Of a stretch of 64,000 nt of DNA, positions 8,692 to 17,799 are shown piece by piece. How positions within the stretch are numbered: the stretch's first letter is position 1; the number at the start of each line of letters is the position of its first letter. The position numbers were made by a program, and so were the translations under genes. The stretch is taken from positions 434,001 through 498,000 of the forward strand of contig NZ_FTOQ01000002.1 in assembly GCF_900156805.1 (NCBI RefSeq), read 5' to 3'. The stretch comes from Roseivivax lentus. Its GTDB lineage: Bacteria; Pseudomonadota; Alphaproteobacteria; Rhodobacterales; Rhodobacteraceae. The notes under the pieces were generated by a model, which searched no databases, was not told the origin of the DNA, and worked only from the letters and a program-made list of their open reading frames with translations.

Positions 8692-10041
8692 ATGTCCGCC
8701 CACGGCCCCGCCATCCCGATGATCGCCCGGAAATCCGGGCCCCTCAATGGCACGGCGGAGGTGCCCGGCGACAAGTCGATCTCGCACCGCGCGCTGATCC
8801 TCGGCGCGCTGTCGGTGGGCGAGACGCGGGTGACCGGCCTGCTGGAGGGGCAAGACGTTCTGGACACCGGCCGCGCGATGCGCGCCTTCGGGGCCGAGGT
8901 CTTCCGCGACGGCGCGACCTGGGTCGTGCACGGCGTCGGCGTCGGCGGCTTCATGGAGCCCGACCAGGTCATCGATTGCGGCAATTCCGGCACCGGCGTG
9001 CGGCTCATCATGGGGGCGATGGCGACCTCGCCCATCGCGGCGACCTTCACCGGCGATGCCAGCCTCAATTCGCGGCCCATGGCGCGGGTCACCGACCCGC
9101 TGGCGCTTTTCGGGGCGCAGGCGATGGGCCGCACCGGCGGGCGGCTGCCGATGACCATCCGCGGCGCGGAGCGCCCGCTGCCGGTGCGCTACGAGACGCC
9201 CGTTCCTTCCGCGCAGGTCAAGTCCGCGGTGCTGCTGGCGGGGCTGAACGCGCCGGGCGAGACGGTCGTCCTCGAGGCCGAGGCGACGCGCGATCATTCC
9301 GAGCGGATGCTCGTGGGCTTCGGCGCCGAGGTCGATGTGGAGGACACGCCGCAGGGCCGCCTCATCACCCTGCAGGGCCGGCCCGAGCTGCACCCGCAGA
9401 CCATCGCCGTGCCGCGCGACCCGTCCTCGGCGGCCTTTCCGGTCTGCGCCGCGATCATCACCGAAGGCTCCGACGTGCTGGTGCCCAATATCGGCCTCAA
9501 TCCGACCCGCGCGGGCCTCTTCACCACGCTGCGCGAGATGGGCGCCGACCTGACCTACGAGAACGAACGCGAGGAGGGCGGCGAGCCCGTGGCCGATCTG
9601 CGCGCGCGCTTTTCGCCCGACCTCAAGGGCATCGAGGTGCCCGCCGAGCGCGCCGCTTCGATGATCGACGAATATCCCGTCCTCTCCGCCGTCGCGGCCT
9701 ATGCCGAGGGCGCGACCTACATGCCCGGCGTGAAGGAGCTGCGGGTGAAGGAAAGCGACCGCATCGACGCCATGGCCGAGGGCCTGCGCGCTAACGGCAT
9801 CGAGGTCGATGAGGGCGAGGATTGGTGGCGCGTCCATGGCCGCGGCTTCGGCGATGTCACCGGCGGCGCGACCGTGGCCTCGCGGCTGGATCACCGCATC
9901 GCGATGTCTTTCCTTGTCTTCGGCATGGCCGCCGAAAAGGGCTGTCGCGTCGACGATGGCGGGCCGATCGCCACCTCCTTCCCGATCTTCGAGCCGTTGA
10001 TGACGGCCCTCGGCGCCACCGTCGAACGCGAGGCCACATGA
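8692..10041 (+). CDS. aroA: 3-phosphoshikimate 1-carboxyvinyltransferase (EPSP synthase)
   Basis: This 449-residue enzyme of the shikimate pathway transfers enolpyruvate from PEP to shikimate-3-phosphate. The N-terminal [10 protein letters not shown] (25-34) binds PEP and phosphate. [14 protein letters not shown], and RVKESDRI in the C-terminal half, are canonical. The GNSGTG region with Ala after the first Gly-rich turn resembles class II (glyphosate-tolerant) enzymes of alphaproteobacteria; tolerance itself is inference. The start at 8692 has AAGGAG six bases upstream. The stop overlaps the next start in ATGA, so aroA is coupled to a small membrane-protein gene. Confidence 0.96.
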   Translation: MSAHGPAIPMIARKSGPLNGTAEVPGDKSISHRALILGALSVGETRVTGLLEGQDVLDTGRAMRAFGAEVFRDGATWVVHGVGVGGFMEPDQVIDCGNSGTGVRLIMGAMATSPIAATFTGDASLNSRPMARVTDPLALFGAQAMGRTGGRLPMTIRGAERPLPVRYETPVPSAQVKSAVLLAGLNAPGETVVLEAEATRDHSERMLVGFGAEVDVEDTPQGRLITLQGRPELHPQTIAVPRDPSSAAFPVCAAIITEGSDVLVPNIGLNPTRAGLFTTLREMGADLTYENEREEGGEPVADLRARFSPDLKGIEVPAERAASMIDEYPVLSAVAAYAEGATYMPGVKELRVKESDRIDAMAEGLRANGIEVDEGEDWWRVHGRGFGDVTGGATVASRLDHRIAMSFLVFGMAAEKGCRVDDGGPIATSFPIFEPLMTALGATVEREAT

Positions 10042-10520
10042 CGACGCAAACACGGATCGGTGCGGCGGCCGTTCTGGTCTTCGTGCTCATGGTGGTGCTG
10101 AACAACGCCTTCGTCGCCCCGGCGGTGACCGGAGGCTTCCTGCCGCAATCGGCGCTCATGGGCTACCCGCCCGAGCAGCTGGCGCGGTTCGTGGACGAGA
10201 TCGGCGGCCTGGGCTGGATCGGCGGGGCCTACCGCGCCGAGCTTGTGGTGATCGACCCGATCTTCATCGGGCTCTTCGCGCTCTGGGTGTCGTTGGCGCT
10301 GCGCGCGGCGCCGAAGGCCGCGCTGGCGCTGGCGCTGGTCTATACATGCGTGGACCTGACCGAGAACGGCCTCTTGCTCTGGGCGCTGTCCGGCGGCGAC
10401 CCGGCGGCGGCGGCGACGCTTCTGCTGCCGGTGACACGGGTCAAGCTCGGCCTTGCCGCGCTCCTGTTTCTTGCCGGCCGCGCCGCGACGCGCCGCCGGA
10501 TGGCCGAGGCCGGACGCTGA
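10038..10520 (+). CDS. Small integral membrane protein of unknown function
   Basis: This 160-residue protein has about four hydrophobic stretches: near residues 8-27, a segment around [17 protein letters not shown], a central [23 protein letters not shown]-type helix, and [13 protein letters not shown] near the C-terminus. The motif CVDLTENG is notable because a D-x-x-E-N pattern in a membrane segment is conserved in several uncharacterised membrane proteins, but I do not recognise the family with confidence. The ATG overlaps the aroA stop by four bases and the TGA overlaps the next ATG by one base, so it is co-translated within the aroA-to-cmk run. Confidence 0.75.
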   Translation: MTTQTRIGAAAVLVFVLMVVLNNAFVAPAVTGGFLPQSALMGYPPEQLARFVDEIGGLGWIGGAYRAELVVIDPIFIGLFALWVSLALRAAPKAALALALVYTCVDLTENGLLLWALSGGDPAAAATLLLPVTRVKLGLAALLFLAGRAATRRRMAEAGR

Positions 10521-10933
10521 TGGCGCCGCCAACGGCCACCGGAAGCTGCCTCTGCGGCGCGATCCGCTACACCGTGCGCGGCCCCCTCCGCCCGGTGATC
10601 GGCTGTCATTGCCGGATGTGCCGCAAGACCTCGGGCCATCACGTCGCGGCGACCTCCGCCGATCCCGCCCGCGTGACGATCACGGGCGCGCCGCGCTGGT
10701 ATCGCTCCTCCGAGGCGGCGGAGCGCGGCTTCTGCCGGGATTGCGGCTCCAACCTGTTCTGGCGCCGGGCCGGACACCTGTCGATCTTCGCGGGCACGCT
10801 CGATACCCATCCGGACGACCTTGCGCTTGCAGGCCACATCTTCTGCGCCGAGAAAGGGCGGTACTACGCGATCGCCGACGGCACCCGCCAGGCGCCCGGC
10901 GACGACCCGGACCTCGCGCTGGCCCCCCGGTAG
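10520..10933 (+). CDS. GFA/CENP-V family zinc-binding protein
   Basis: This 137-residue protein carries the GFA fold cysteine pattern: [10 protein letters not shown], then [12 protein letters not shown], then [11 protein letters not shown]. These seven cysteines bind two zinc ions in family members such as glutathione-dependent formaldehyde-activating enzyme. Most bacterial homologues have no proven activity, so a specific reaction should not be assigned. The start overlaps the preceding stop (TGATG). cmk follows after 34 bases. Confidence 0.9.
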   Translation: MAPPTATGSCLCGAIRYTVRGPLRPVIGCHCRMCRKTSGHHVAATSADPARVTITGAPRWYRSSEAAERGFCRDCGSNLFWRRAGHLSIFAGTLDTHPDDLALAGHIFCAEKGRYYAIADGTRQAPGDDPDLALAPR

Positions 10934-10967
10934 CGTCCGGAACAGCCCCGCACGGAAGGAGAAAGAC

Positions 10968-11588
10968 ATGGCCTTCACCATCGCCATCGACGGCCCCGCC
11001 GCCTCTGGCAAGGGCACGATCAGCCGCGAAGTGGCGCGCGTCTTCGGCTGCGCACATCTCGATACCGGGCTGCTCTATCGCGCGGTTGGGCGGCGAATGC
11101 TGGACGGGGAGCCCCCGATCGAGGCCGCCCGCGCGCTCTGCGCTGCCGATCTCGAGGTCGAGGGCCTGCGCACGCCCGGCGTGGGCGACGCGGCCTCCAA
11201 GGTCGCGGTGATCCCCGAAGTGCGCGCGGCTCTTGTCGATTTTCAGCGCGCCTTCGCGCGGCGCGACGGCGGGGCGGTGCTGGACGGGCGGGATATCGGC
11301 ACGGTGATCTGCCCCGAGGCCGAGGCGAAGCTCTTCGTCATCGCCTCGCCCGAAGTGCGTGCCCGGCGGCGCTACGACGAATACGTCACCGCCGGAGAGA
11401 GCGTCGATTTCGACCGGGTGCTGGAGGACGTGCGCGCCCGCGACGAGCGCGACATGGGCCGTGCCGACGCGCCGCTCCGGCCCGCCGAGGACGCGGTGCA
11501 GATCGACACCACCACGCTCAGCATCGACGAGGCCGTGGCCACGGCCATCGCCGCGATCGAGGCGCGGGGCGGGGTGCGGGCCTCGTGA
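10968..11588 (+). CDS. cmk: Cytidylate kinase
   Basis: This 206-residue kinase phosphorylates CMP and dCMP. The P-loop is [11 protein letters not shown] near residue 6, followed by [22 protein letters not shown] is the substrate-binding stretch, and [10 protein letters not shown] and [13 protein letters not shown] are lid-type segments. AAGGAGA precedes the ATG. In many alphaproteobacteria cmk is directly followed by rpsA; here three other genes intervene. The TGA overlaps the start of the next gene. Confidence 0.95.
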   Translation: MAFTIAIDGPAASGKGTISREVARVFGCAHLDTGLLYRAVGRRMLDGEPPIEAARALCAADLEVEGLRTPGVGDAASKVAVIPEVRAALVDFQRAFARRDGGAVLDGRDIGTVICPEAEAKLFVIASPEVRARRRYDEYVTAGESVDFDRVLEDVRARDERDMGRADAPLRPAEDAVQIDTTTLSIDEAVATAIAAIEARGGVRAS

Positions 11589-12661
11589 TGGAATTCGCGC
11601 GGCTGGCCTTTCCGCCCCATCTGCGCCGCAGCTCGATCCTGAAGGCCAGGCACCGTCCGGAGGGATATGACGACGCCTTCGACGCCGACACCTTCTGGTA
11701 CGATGCGATCTGGGCACGGGGCCGGGTGCATCTGGTCTGCCCGCCCTTCAACAACCTCAAACCCGCGGTGCTGGGCGCGCGGTACCGCCTCGACGGCGCA
11801 CCCGCGCGCCTCCTGCGCCACCGCGCCTACAAGCGTCACGCGGTGCTGGAGCTCGACGCGCGCGCGAGGCCCGCGCGGATCGACGTGACCATCGGCGACT
11901 GGACCGGCGACAGCGCGGTGCACGCGGCGGGCCTGCCCGGCATCGACGGCGCGCGGGTGCATTTCTACATCAACAAGGACAACGACCTGCGCTGGATGGC
12001 CGACCACGCGCGCTTCACGAGCGCCCGCCACGGGCTCGATGCGGTCGTGGTGATCGACAACGGCTCCACCCGCTACGCGCCCGCCGAGATCGCCGCGACG
12101 CTGGAAGGGCAGGGCGTCCGCGCGCTGGTCTTCGAGGCACCCTACCGCTACGGGCCCATCGGCCTGCCGCCCTTCCGCCGGACCGAGAAATACCTGCAGA
12201 CGGCGCTTTTCAACGCGCTCAGGCTGCGCGGGCTCGACCGGGCGGGCGCGGTTCTGAACTGCGATCTCGACGAGCTGGTGCTGGGCCCGCAGAGCGTCTT
12301 CGAGGCGACCCGCGCGGCACGGCTGAAATTCCTGCAGATCCGCGGCCAGTGGATGACGCCCCCGCCGGGCAAGGCGCCGCCCTTCACCCATGCCGATCAC
12401 GTCTTTCACCACGATCCGCCGAAACCCTGCCCGACCAAGTGGTGCCTCGATCCCTCGGGGCCACTGGGGCGGTTCAGCTGGGATATCCACGGTTTCGAAC
12501 GGCTGGGCGTGCTGCACAATTTTCCCGCCCGCGGCTTCCGCTTCCTGCATTGCCGGGGCGTGTCGACCGCCTGGAAGGGGCAGGGCCGCCTGAAAGTGCC
12601 CGAAAAGACGCGGCACGACCCCGAGGCTGCCGCCGTTCTGGGCGATGTCTTCGGGGCCTGA
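11588..12661 (+). CDS. Glycosyltransferase-like protein with DLD motif
   Basis: This is about 357 residues. The N-terminal third is variable. The rest includes VHFYINKDNDLRWM, VVVIDNGSTRY (like the acceptor loop of GT-A enzymes), RTEKYLQTALFNALR, then GAVLNCDLDELVL with a DxD-type metal/nucleotide-sugar site, and C-terminal HCRGVSTAWKG. This order resembles family 92/family 2-like glycosyltransferases often annotated as hypothetical in Roseobacters. The donor and acceptor are unknown. GTG at 11585 followed immediately by ATG at 11588 are both possible starts; the ATG overlaps the cmk stop by one base. It interrupts the usual cmk-rpsA neighbourhood. Confidence 0.7.
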   Translation: MEFARLAFPPHLRRSSILKARHRPEGYDDAFDADTFWYDAIWARGRVHLVCPPFNNLKPAVLGARYRLDGAPARLLRHRAYKRHAVLELDARARPARIDVTIGDWTGDSAVHAAGLPGIDGARVHFYINKDNDLRWMADHARFTSARHGLDAVVVIDNGSTRYAPAEIAATLEGQGVRALVFEAPYRYGPIGLPPFRRTEKYLQTALFNALRLRGLDRAGAVLNCDLDELVLGPQSVFEATRAARLKFLQIRGQWMTPPPGKAPPFTHADHVFHHDPPKPCPTKWCLDPSGPLGRFSWDIHGFERLGVLHNFPARGFRFLHCRGVSTAWKGQGRLKVPEKTRHDPEAAAVLGDVFGA

Positions 12662-12778
12662 GCGAAGAGCCGCCGCAGCCCTTTACCCGTCGCCGCGTCT
12701 TTGTCACCCTTCGGGCAAGGGTGCCCGTCCGGACCGCCGGGCGCCCGGAAACCGGGAACCGGGAAAGGGAGAGACAGT

Positions 12779-13153
12779 ATGCGATCCACACCCTTCATCG
12801 CCGCCTGCGCACTCGCGGCCACCATGTCCGCCGCCACGGCGCAGGATATCCAACCTGAACAGGCGGCTTTCCGCACGGGCTTCAGCGCCTCCAAGATCGA
12901 GACCTTTGCGCAAGTGGCGCAGCGCGTGGCCGCGATGCGGAAGGAGACGATGACCCGCTATTTCGAGGTCGAGGACGACGCGGCCCGCCGCGCCCTGATC
13001 CGGCAGGCCAACGCTGAGCTGCGCGCCATCGTCATCGAGGCCGAGGGGCTGACCCTCGACGAGTTCGAGCGGATCAATGCCGCCGCGCGCACCGACCGCG
13101 CGCTCAACCGACATATCGCGCGGTCGCTCAAGGCGCTCGACGCGGACGGGTAA
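12779..13153 (+). CDS. DUF4168-domain secreted protein, short paralogue
   Basis: This 124-residue protein begins with a Sec signal peptide (MRSTPFIAACALAATMSAATAQ, cleavage near residue 21). The mature part, with SASKIETFAQVAQRVAAM, RALIRQANAELRAIVIEAEGLTLDEFERINAAA and LNRHIARSLKAL, fits the helical DUF4168 family. The family is periplasmic with no known function. A second, longer copy lies 174 bases downstream. The ribosome-binding site is AGGGAGA eight bases upstream. A small hairpin (CGGGCA/TGCCCG) sits further upstream. Confidence 0.78.
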   Translation: MRSTPFIAACALAATMSAATAQDIQPEQAAFRTGFSASKIETFAQVAQRVAAMRKETMTRYFEVEDDAARRALIRQANAELRAIVIEAEGLTLDEFERINAAARTDRALNRHIARSLKALDADG

Positions 13154-13327
13154 GAGGCGCCGGCTGCGTGACACGCCTGCCTTACGCTGAGGAAACGCAA
13201 GAATTCGCCGACGGGTTTTGACCTCGGCGGCCATGGTCCCCACGTCTTCACAAACGCCGCGGCACGATGAGCGTGCGGCGGTCGTTATGCCCGGATACGG
13301 GCGTGGAAGACCATGAAAGGACCGACT

Positions 13328-13822
13328 ATGTTCGCGACCCGCAAGATCACCGCCACCGCACTCGCCGCCCTGATCGCCGCCCTGCCTGCGGGCCATCTGG
13401 CCGCGCAATCGAGTGCCGTCGACGCGCTGCCCGACAGCGCCGTGGCCGGCGAAGAGACCGAGCAGGCGCAAGGTGGCGCCGAGACCGGAGCCGACATCGA
13501 GGCCGAGACCGAGACGGCCGAGGGCGCGGTCGAGGGCTCGGGCTTCGAGATCGCCACGATCGAGGCCTTCGCCGCCGCCGTGCTCGACGTCACCGAGATC
13601 CGCGACGAGTATGCCGGCCAGCTCGAAGGCGTCAGCGACGAAGCGGAGCAGCGCACGCTCATAGAGGCGGCCAATGCCGAGATGCGGACCGCCATCGAAG
13701 AGCGCGAGGACCTGACGGTCGAGGAATACATGGCCATCAGCCGCGCCGCCGCAGAGGATGAGGGGCTGAATGCCGTGATCGCCCAGCTCCTGCAGCAGAT
13801 GCAGCTCGATAACGCGGGCTGA
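13328..13822 (+). CDS. DUF4168-domain secreted protein, long paralogue
   Basis: This is about 164 residues. The signal peptide is MFATRKITATALAALIAALP... with cleavage after HLAAQ. A 40-residue Glu/Ala/Thr-rich linker precedes the DUF4168 helices FEIATIEAFAAAVLDVTEIRDEY, RTLIEAANAEMRTAIEEREDLTVEEYMAISRAAAED. I prefer ATG 13328 because AAAGGA lies seven bases upstream and gives a clean n-region; ATG 13313 is the alternative. The acidic linker is absent from the neighbouring paralogue. Two hairpins follow before rpsA. Confidence 0.78.
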   Translation: MFATRKITATALAALIAALPAGHLAAQSSAVDALPDSAVAGEETEQAQGGAETGADIEAETETAEGAVEGSGFEIATIEAFAAAVLDVTEIRDEYAGQLEGVSDEAEQRTLIEAANAEMRTAIEEREDLTVEEYMAISRAAAEDEGLNAVIAQLLQQMQLDNAG

Positions 13823-13858
13823 TCCGCGGGGGTCTTGCACCTCAGGAAAGACGCCCGG

Positions 13859-13884
13859 GACCCGCCGCAGACACGCGGCGGGTC
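13859..13884 (+). terminator. Terminator-like hairpin after the second DUF4168 gene
   Basis: A perfect 10-bp stem (GACCCGCCGC at 13859-13868 with GCGGCGGGTC at 13875-13884) has a 6-nt loop. It lacks a T-run, so it may stabilise the 3' end rather than terminate by itself. Confidence 0.45.
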
Positions 13885-13993
13885 CTGCGCGTTCGGGGCC
13901 CTGCGGTCGCCCGAGGCTTGCCATGGCGCCGATATGGCGCTAAAGCGCGCGTGTCGAGACGGCACCAATGCCGCGAAACATGAAGGCGAGCAG

Positions 13994-14022
13994 GGTCGGA
14001 CCCGTCCGGCCCCTTTTGTTTT
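13994..14022 (+). terminator. Intrinsic terminator 80 nt upstream of rpsA
   Basis: The stem GGTCGGA (13994-14000) pairs with TCCGGCC (14005-14011) with one G-U pair and a 4-nt loop. It is followed by CC and TTTTGTTTT. It can end transcripts from the DUF4168 genes or act as an attenuator in a longer rpsA leader. Confidence 0.6.
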
Positions 14023-14102
14023 GCGAGCCCTGACCAAACCCAAAGACCGGCGGAGACAACCGCGCGGCCGGAATAAAGCGACGTAAAGGAACAACACGCC
14101 AC

Positions 14103-15788
14103 ATGGCTCAGAACGCTACTATGGAGGAATTCGAGGCCCTTCTGAATGAAAGCCTCGAAATGGACACGCCCGATGAGGGCTCTGTCGTCAAAGGCAAGGT
14201 GATCGCTGTCGAAGCGGGCCAGGCCATCATCGATGTCGGCTACAAGATGGAAGGCCGCGTCGATCTCAAGGAATTCGCGAATCCCGGCGAGCCTGCGGAC
14301 ATTTCCGTCGGCGACGAGGTCGAGGTCTATCTGCGCTCGGCCGAGAACGCCCGCGGCGAAGCGGTCATCTCCCGCGAGATGGCGCGCCGTGAAGAGGCAT
14401 GGGATCGCCTCGAGAAGGCCTATGCCGACGATGCCCGCGTCGAAGGCGCGATCTTCGGCCGCGTCAAAGGCGGCTTCACCGTCGATCTCGGCGGTGCCGT
14501 GGCCTTCCTGCCCGGCTCCCAGGTCGATGTGCGCCCGGTGCGCGATGCAGGCCCGCTCATGGGTCTCAAGCAGCCGTTCCAGATCCTCAAGATGGACCGC
14601 CGCCGCGGCAACATCGTGGTGTCGCGCCGCGCGATCCTCGAGGAAAGCCGGGCCGAGCAGCGCGCCGAGGTCATCGCCAACCTCGAAGAGGGCCAGGCAG
14701 TCGACGGCGTGGTCAAGAACATCACCGAATACGGGGCCTTCGTGGACCTCGGCGGTGTGGACGGCCTGCTGCACGTCACCGACATGGCATGGCGCCGGGT
14801 GAACCACCCGTCCGAGATCCTCGCCATCGGCGAGACCGTGAAGGTGCAGGTCATCAAGATCAACCGCGAGACGCACCGCATCTCCCTCGGCATGAAGCAG
14901 CTGCAGGAAGATCCGTGGGATCTGGTGGGCGCGAAGTACCCGCTGGGCTCCGTGCATCAGGGCCGCGTGACGAACATCACCGATTACGGTGCCTTCGTCG
15001 AGCTGGAGCCGGGTGTCGAGGGCCTCGTGCACGTCTCCGAGATGTCCTGGACCAAGAAGAACGTCCACCCTGGCAAGATCGTGTCGACCTCCCAGGAGGT
15101 GGAAGTCATGGTCCTCGAGATCGACGCCGCCAAGCGTCGCGTGTCGCTGGGTCTCAAGCAGACCATGCGCAACCCCTGGGAAGTCTTCGCGGAGACGCAT
15201 CCCGCGGGCACCGAGGTCGAGGGCGAGGTCAAGAACATCACCGAATTCGGTCTGTTCATCGGTCTCGACGGCGACATCGACGGCATGGTCCACCTGTCGG
15301 ACCTGAGCTGGGACGAGCGCGGCGAAGACGCCATCCAGAACTACCGCAAGGGCGACATGGTCCAGGCGGTCGTGCAGGAAACCGACGTCGAGAAGGAGCG
15401 CATCTCGCTCTCCATCAAGGCGCTGGGAGGTGACAAGTTCGCCGAGGCCGTCGGCGGCACCAAGCGCGGTTCGATCATCACGGTGGCCGTCACGGCGATC
15501 GAGGACGGTGGCATCGAGGTCGAGTATGAGGGCATGAAGTCCTTCATCCGTCGCTCGGACCTGTCGCGGGATCGTGCCGAGCAGCGCCCCGAGCGCTTCT
15601 CGGTCGGCGACAAGGTCGATGTGCGCGTGACCAACGTGGACAGCAAGACCCGCCGCCTCGGCCTGTCGATCAAGGCGCGCGAGATCGCCGAGGAAAAGGA
15701 AGCGGTCGAGCAGTATGGCTCGTCGGCCTCCGGCGCCTCGCTGGGCGACATCCTCGGCGCGGCTCTCGGCAGCAACAAGGACGACTGA
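14103..15788 (+). CDS. rpsA: 30S ribosomal protein S1
   Basis: This 561-residue protein contains six S1 OB-fold repeats. Recognisable copies include VVKGKVIAVEAGQAIIDVGYK, VEGAIFGRVKGGFTVDLGG, VDGVVKNITEYGAFVDLGG, HQGRVTNITDYGAFVELE and VEGEVKNITEFGLFIGLDG, plus a divergent last one. S1 binds mRNA and helps 30S initiation on structured leaders. The start has AAAGGAACA upstream. A strong palindromic terminator follows. The order rpsA-ihfB is conserved in Proteobacteria. The last residues after the sixth repeat are short and acidic. Confidence 0.98.
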   Translation: MAQNATMEEFEALLNESLEMDTPDEGSVVKGKVIAVEAGQAIIDVGYKMEGRVDLKEFANPGEPADISVGDEVEVYLRSAENARGEAVISREMARREEAWDRLEKAYADDARVEGAIFGRVKGGFTVDLGGAVAFLPGSQVDVRPVRDAGPLMGLKQPFQILKMDRRRGNIVVSRRAILEESRAEQRAEVIANLEEGQAVDGVVKNITEYGAFVDLGGVDGLLHVTDMAWRRVNHPSEILAIGETVKVQVIKINRETHRISLGMKQLQEDPWDLVGAKYPLGSVHQGRVTNITDYGAFVELEPGVEGLVHVSEMSWTKKNVHPGKIVSTSQEVEVMVLEIDAAKRRVSLGLKQTMRNPWEVFAETHPAGTEVEGEVKNITEFGLFIGLDGDIDGMVHLSDLSWDERGEDAIQNYRKGDMVQAVVQETDVEKERISLSIKALGGDKFAEAVGGTKRGSIITVAVTAIEDGGIEVEYEGMKSFIRRSDLSRDRAEQRPERFSVGDKVDVRVTNVDSKTRRLGLSIKAREIAEEKEAVEQYGSSASGASLGDILGAALGSNKDD

Positions 15789-15820
15789 TCGGCCCCGCCG
15801 ATCACCGAACCGACGAAAGA

Positions 15821-15856
15821 GACCCCGGCGCAGGCCTGCGCCGGGGTCTTTTCTTT
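15821..15856 (+). terminator. Strong intrinsic terminator after rpsA
   Basis: Bases 15821-15848 form a perfect 28-nt palindrome (GACCCCGGCG...CGCCGGGGTC), realistically a 12-bp stem with a 4-nt loop, followed by TTTTCTTT. It separates rpsA from ihfB transcription. Confidence 0.9.
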
Positions 15857-15986
15857 GGCGAATCGCATCGCTCCTCCGGCCCTTGCGGGCCGTCCTCGCC
15901 GGTGCAATCGGCCCGAAAGGGCGCGGCAATGGGCAAAAGCCCCTGTCTAAACCCGTGATTTCCCTGCCCAAAGCCCATGGAAACAG

Positions 15987-16015
15987 TTTCGATCCCATCG
16001 CGCAGGGCCTATAGT
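15987..16015 (+). promoter_or_regulatory. Candidate sigma70 promoter for ihfB
   Basis: TTTCGA (15987-15992) and TATAGT (16010-16015) are separated by 17 bases. The -10 hexamer matches five of six consensus bases and the -35 three of six. It lies 47 bases before the ihfB start and after the rpsA terminator. Confidence 0.45.
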
Positions 16016-16061
16016 GACTGCTAGCAAACGCGCTTCAAGACGCCTTCAGGGAGAGATGTGG

Positions 16062-16346
16062 ATGATCCGGTCCGAACTGATCCAGAAAATCGCGGATGAC
16101 AATCCGCACCTCTATCAGCGCGACGTGGAGCGCATCGTGAACACCATCTTCGACGAGATCACCGGCGCCATGGCCAAGGGCGACCGCGTCGAGTTGCGCG
16201 GGTTCGGCGCCTTCTCGGTCAAGAAGCGCGATGCGCGCATCGGGCGGAACCCGCGCACCGGCGAAGCCGTTGAGGTCGAGGAGAAGCACGTCCCCTTCTT
16301 CAAGACCGGCAAGTTGCTGCGCGACCGTCTGAACGGAAAGGCCTGA
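16062..16346 (+). CDS. ihfB: Integration host factor, beta subunit
   Basis: This 94-residue DNA-bending protein forms a heterodimer with Ihf[21 protein letters not shown] is the standard N-terminus, [22 protein letters not shown] is the beta-arm with the intercalating Pro, and [13 protein letters not shown] ends the fold. I chose ATG 16062 over 16056 because it gives the family length and has CAGGGAG 8-14 bases upstream. It is followed after seven bases by a LapA-like membrane-protein gene, so the two are probably co-transcribed. Confidence 0.97.
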   Translation: MIRSELIQKIADDNPHLYQRDVERIVNTIFDEITGAMAKGDRVELRGFGAFSVKKRDARIGRNPRTGEAVEVEEKHVPFFKTGKLLRDRLNGKA

Positions 16347-16353
16347 CACCGAC

Positions 16354-16704
16354 ATGAGATACATCCGCTACGCTTTCCTCGCCGCTGTCGCGATCGTCCT
16401 GATCGCCGTGGCGCTCGCCAATCGCGGCATGGTCACGCTGCAGCTTCTGCCCACCGATCTCTCCGAATTGCTCGGCCTGCAGCGCACGCTGTCGCTGCCG
16501 CTGTTCCTGGTGATCTTCGGCGGCATCGTCGTGGGCCTGGTGCTGGGCTTCGTCTGGGAATGGCTGCGCGAGCACAAGCACCGCGCCGAGGCCGCCCAGA
16601 AGGACCGCGAGGTCAAGCGGCTGGAGCGCGAGCTGAAGCGCACCCAGAGCGAGCGCGACAAGGACAAGGACGAAGTGCTGGCAATTCTCGACCAAGCAAG
16701 CTGA
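16354..16704 (+). CDS. LapA-family (DUF1049) membrane protein
   Basis: This 116-residue protein has two transmembrane segments (about 7-23 and 48-69), separated by a short periplasmic stretch, then a long charged coiled coil from about residue 72 to the end ([20 protein letters not shown]). This topology is that of LapA/YciS, which in E. coli works with LapB in regulating LpxC and lipopolysaccharide assembly. A role here is inference. The gene sits directly behind ihfB, as in other Proteobacteria where ihfB and lapA are neighbours. Confidence 0.82.
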   Translation: MRYIRYAFLAAVAIVLIAVALANRGMVTLQLLPTDLSELLGLQRTLSLPLFLVIFGGIVVGLVLGFVWEWLREHKHRAEAAQKDREVKRLERELKRTQSERDKDKDEVLAILDQAS

Positions 16705-16757
16705 CCGTCCGGCCCCGCCGGGCGGGGTCCGTTTCACATCATGAAGGTGAACGCGAC

Positions 16758-17420
16758 ATGGCCGATGTGCGCGTGAAAATCTGCGGGTTGACCCGCGCCG
16801 AGGACGTGGCCGCCGCCGCTGCGGCGGGCGCGGCCTATCTCGGCTTCGTCTTTTTCCCGAAATCCCCGCGCAACGTCTCGGTGGCCGAGGCCCGCGCGCT
16901 CGCGGTCGAGGCGCCCTTCGGCGTGGCCAAGGTCGGCCTGCTCGTTGATCCCGACGACGCGCTGCTGGACGCGATCGCGGCGGAGGTCCCGCTCGACATG
17001 ATCCAGCTTCATGGCCGCGAAAGCCCCGACCGGGTCGCGGAGGTGCGCGCGCGGATGGGCCTGCCGGTGATGAAGGCCCTCGGTGTCGCGAGCGAAGCAG
17101 ATCTTGAGAAGGTCGCGGCCTATGGCCGGGTGGCCGACCAGCTTCTGATCGACGCCAAGGCGCCCGAGGGCGCGGCATTGCCCGGCGGCAACGGGCTGGC
17201 CTTCGACTGGACGCTGGTGCAGGGTAAACGCTGGCCGGTGCCGTGGATGCTCGCGGGCGGGCTCACGCCGGAGACCGCGGGACGGGCCGTCACCATGACG
17301 GGCGCACAGCAGCTCGATGTTTCCTCGGGGGTGGAAAGCGCGCCGGGCGTGAAGGATGCCGCCAAGATGCGCGCCTTCATCGCGGCCACCCAAAGCGCCG
17401 GAGAGGTGCCGCGGCTCTAG
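16758..17420 (+). CDS. trpF: Phosphoribosylanthranilate isomerase
   Basis: This 220-residue TIM-barrel enzyme performs the third step of tryptophan synthesis. [11 protein letters not shown] near the N-terminus contains the catalytic Cys; [22 protein letters not shown] and the C-terminal [11 protein letters not shown] with [15 protein letters not shown] (catalytic Asp and phosphate loop) are all present. The ATG at 16758 gives the normal start. In many relatives trpF is followed by trpB; here the next gene is on the other strand, so trpB must be elsewhere. Confidence 0.95.
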   Translation: MADVRVKICGLTRAEDVAAAAAAGAAYLGFVFFPKSPRNVSVAEARALAVEAPFGVAKVGLLVDPDDALLDAIAAEVPLDMIQLHGRESPDRVAEVRARMGLPVMKALGVASEADLEKVAAYGRVADQLLIDAKAPEGAALPGGNGLAFDWTLVQGKRWPVPWMLAGGLTPETAGRAVTMTGAQQLDVSSGVESAPGVKDAAKMRAFIAATQSAGEVPRL

Positions 17421-17454
17421 CCGCCGCGCGTCGGCCCGGTCGCCTCGGCAGGGG

Positions 17455-17799
17455 TCAGAGCAGTTCGAGAATCCGCTCCGGCGGCCTTCCGATCACGGCG
17501 CGATCCCCGGCGATCAGCACCGGCCGTTCGATCAGTTTCGGCGTCTCGGCCATCGCGGCCAGAAGGCGCTGCGCGTCGCTGTCCCGGCTCAGGCCCGCCG
17601 CCTTGAATTCGGGCTCCTTGACCCTCACCATCTCGATCGCCGGGACGCCCAGCTTGGCGTGCAAATCGGCCAGCTCCGCGGCATCCTGGGCCTCCTCGAG
17701 ATAGCGCCGGACGGTGACCGGCACGCCGCGCGCCTCAAGGAGCTGCAGCGCCTGCCGCGATTTGGAGCAGCGCGGATTGTGCCAGAGAATCAGAGCCAT
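17455..17799 (-). CDS. ArsC/Spx-type glutaredoxin-fold arsenate reductase homologue
   Basis: This 114-residue protein begins with [23 protein letters not shown], the ArsC active-site Cys loop. It continues with [21 protein letters not shown] and ends with [26 protein letters not shown], which matches the ArsC Arg-containing C-terminal motif. Glutaredoxin-dependent arsenate reduction is the classic role; many YfgD-like paralogues lack proof. There is no arsenic operon nearby. The start overlaps the end of pyrD by ten bases on the same strand, so it is co-translated with pyrD. Confidence 0.88.
   Translation of the reverse strand: MALILWHNPRCSKSRQALQLLEARGVPVTVRRYLEEAQDAAELADLHAKLGVPAIEMVRVKEPEFKAAGLSRDSDAQRLLAAMAETPKLIERPVLIAGDRAVIGRPPERILELL

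Noticed and set aside
13842-15998. 718-codon open frame antisense to rpsA, and similar long antisense frames opposite pyrD/5'-nucleotidase (17790-21158), nspC/triamine synthase (39900-42344), glmS (44251-46251) and mccB (53756-56281)
   Set aside because: They mirror highly biased third codon positions of strongly supported genes, have His/Arg/Asp-rich low-complexity products and no ribosome-binding sites.
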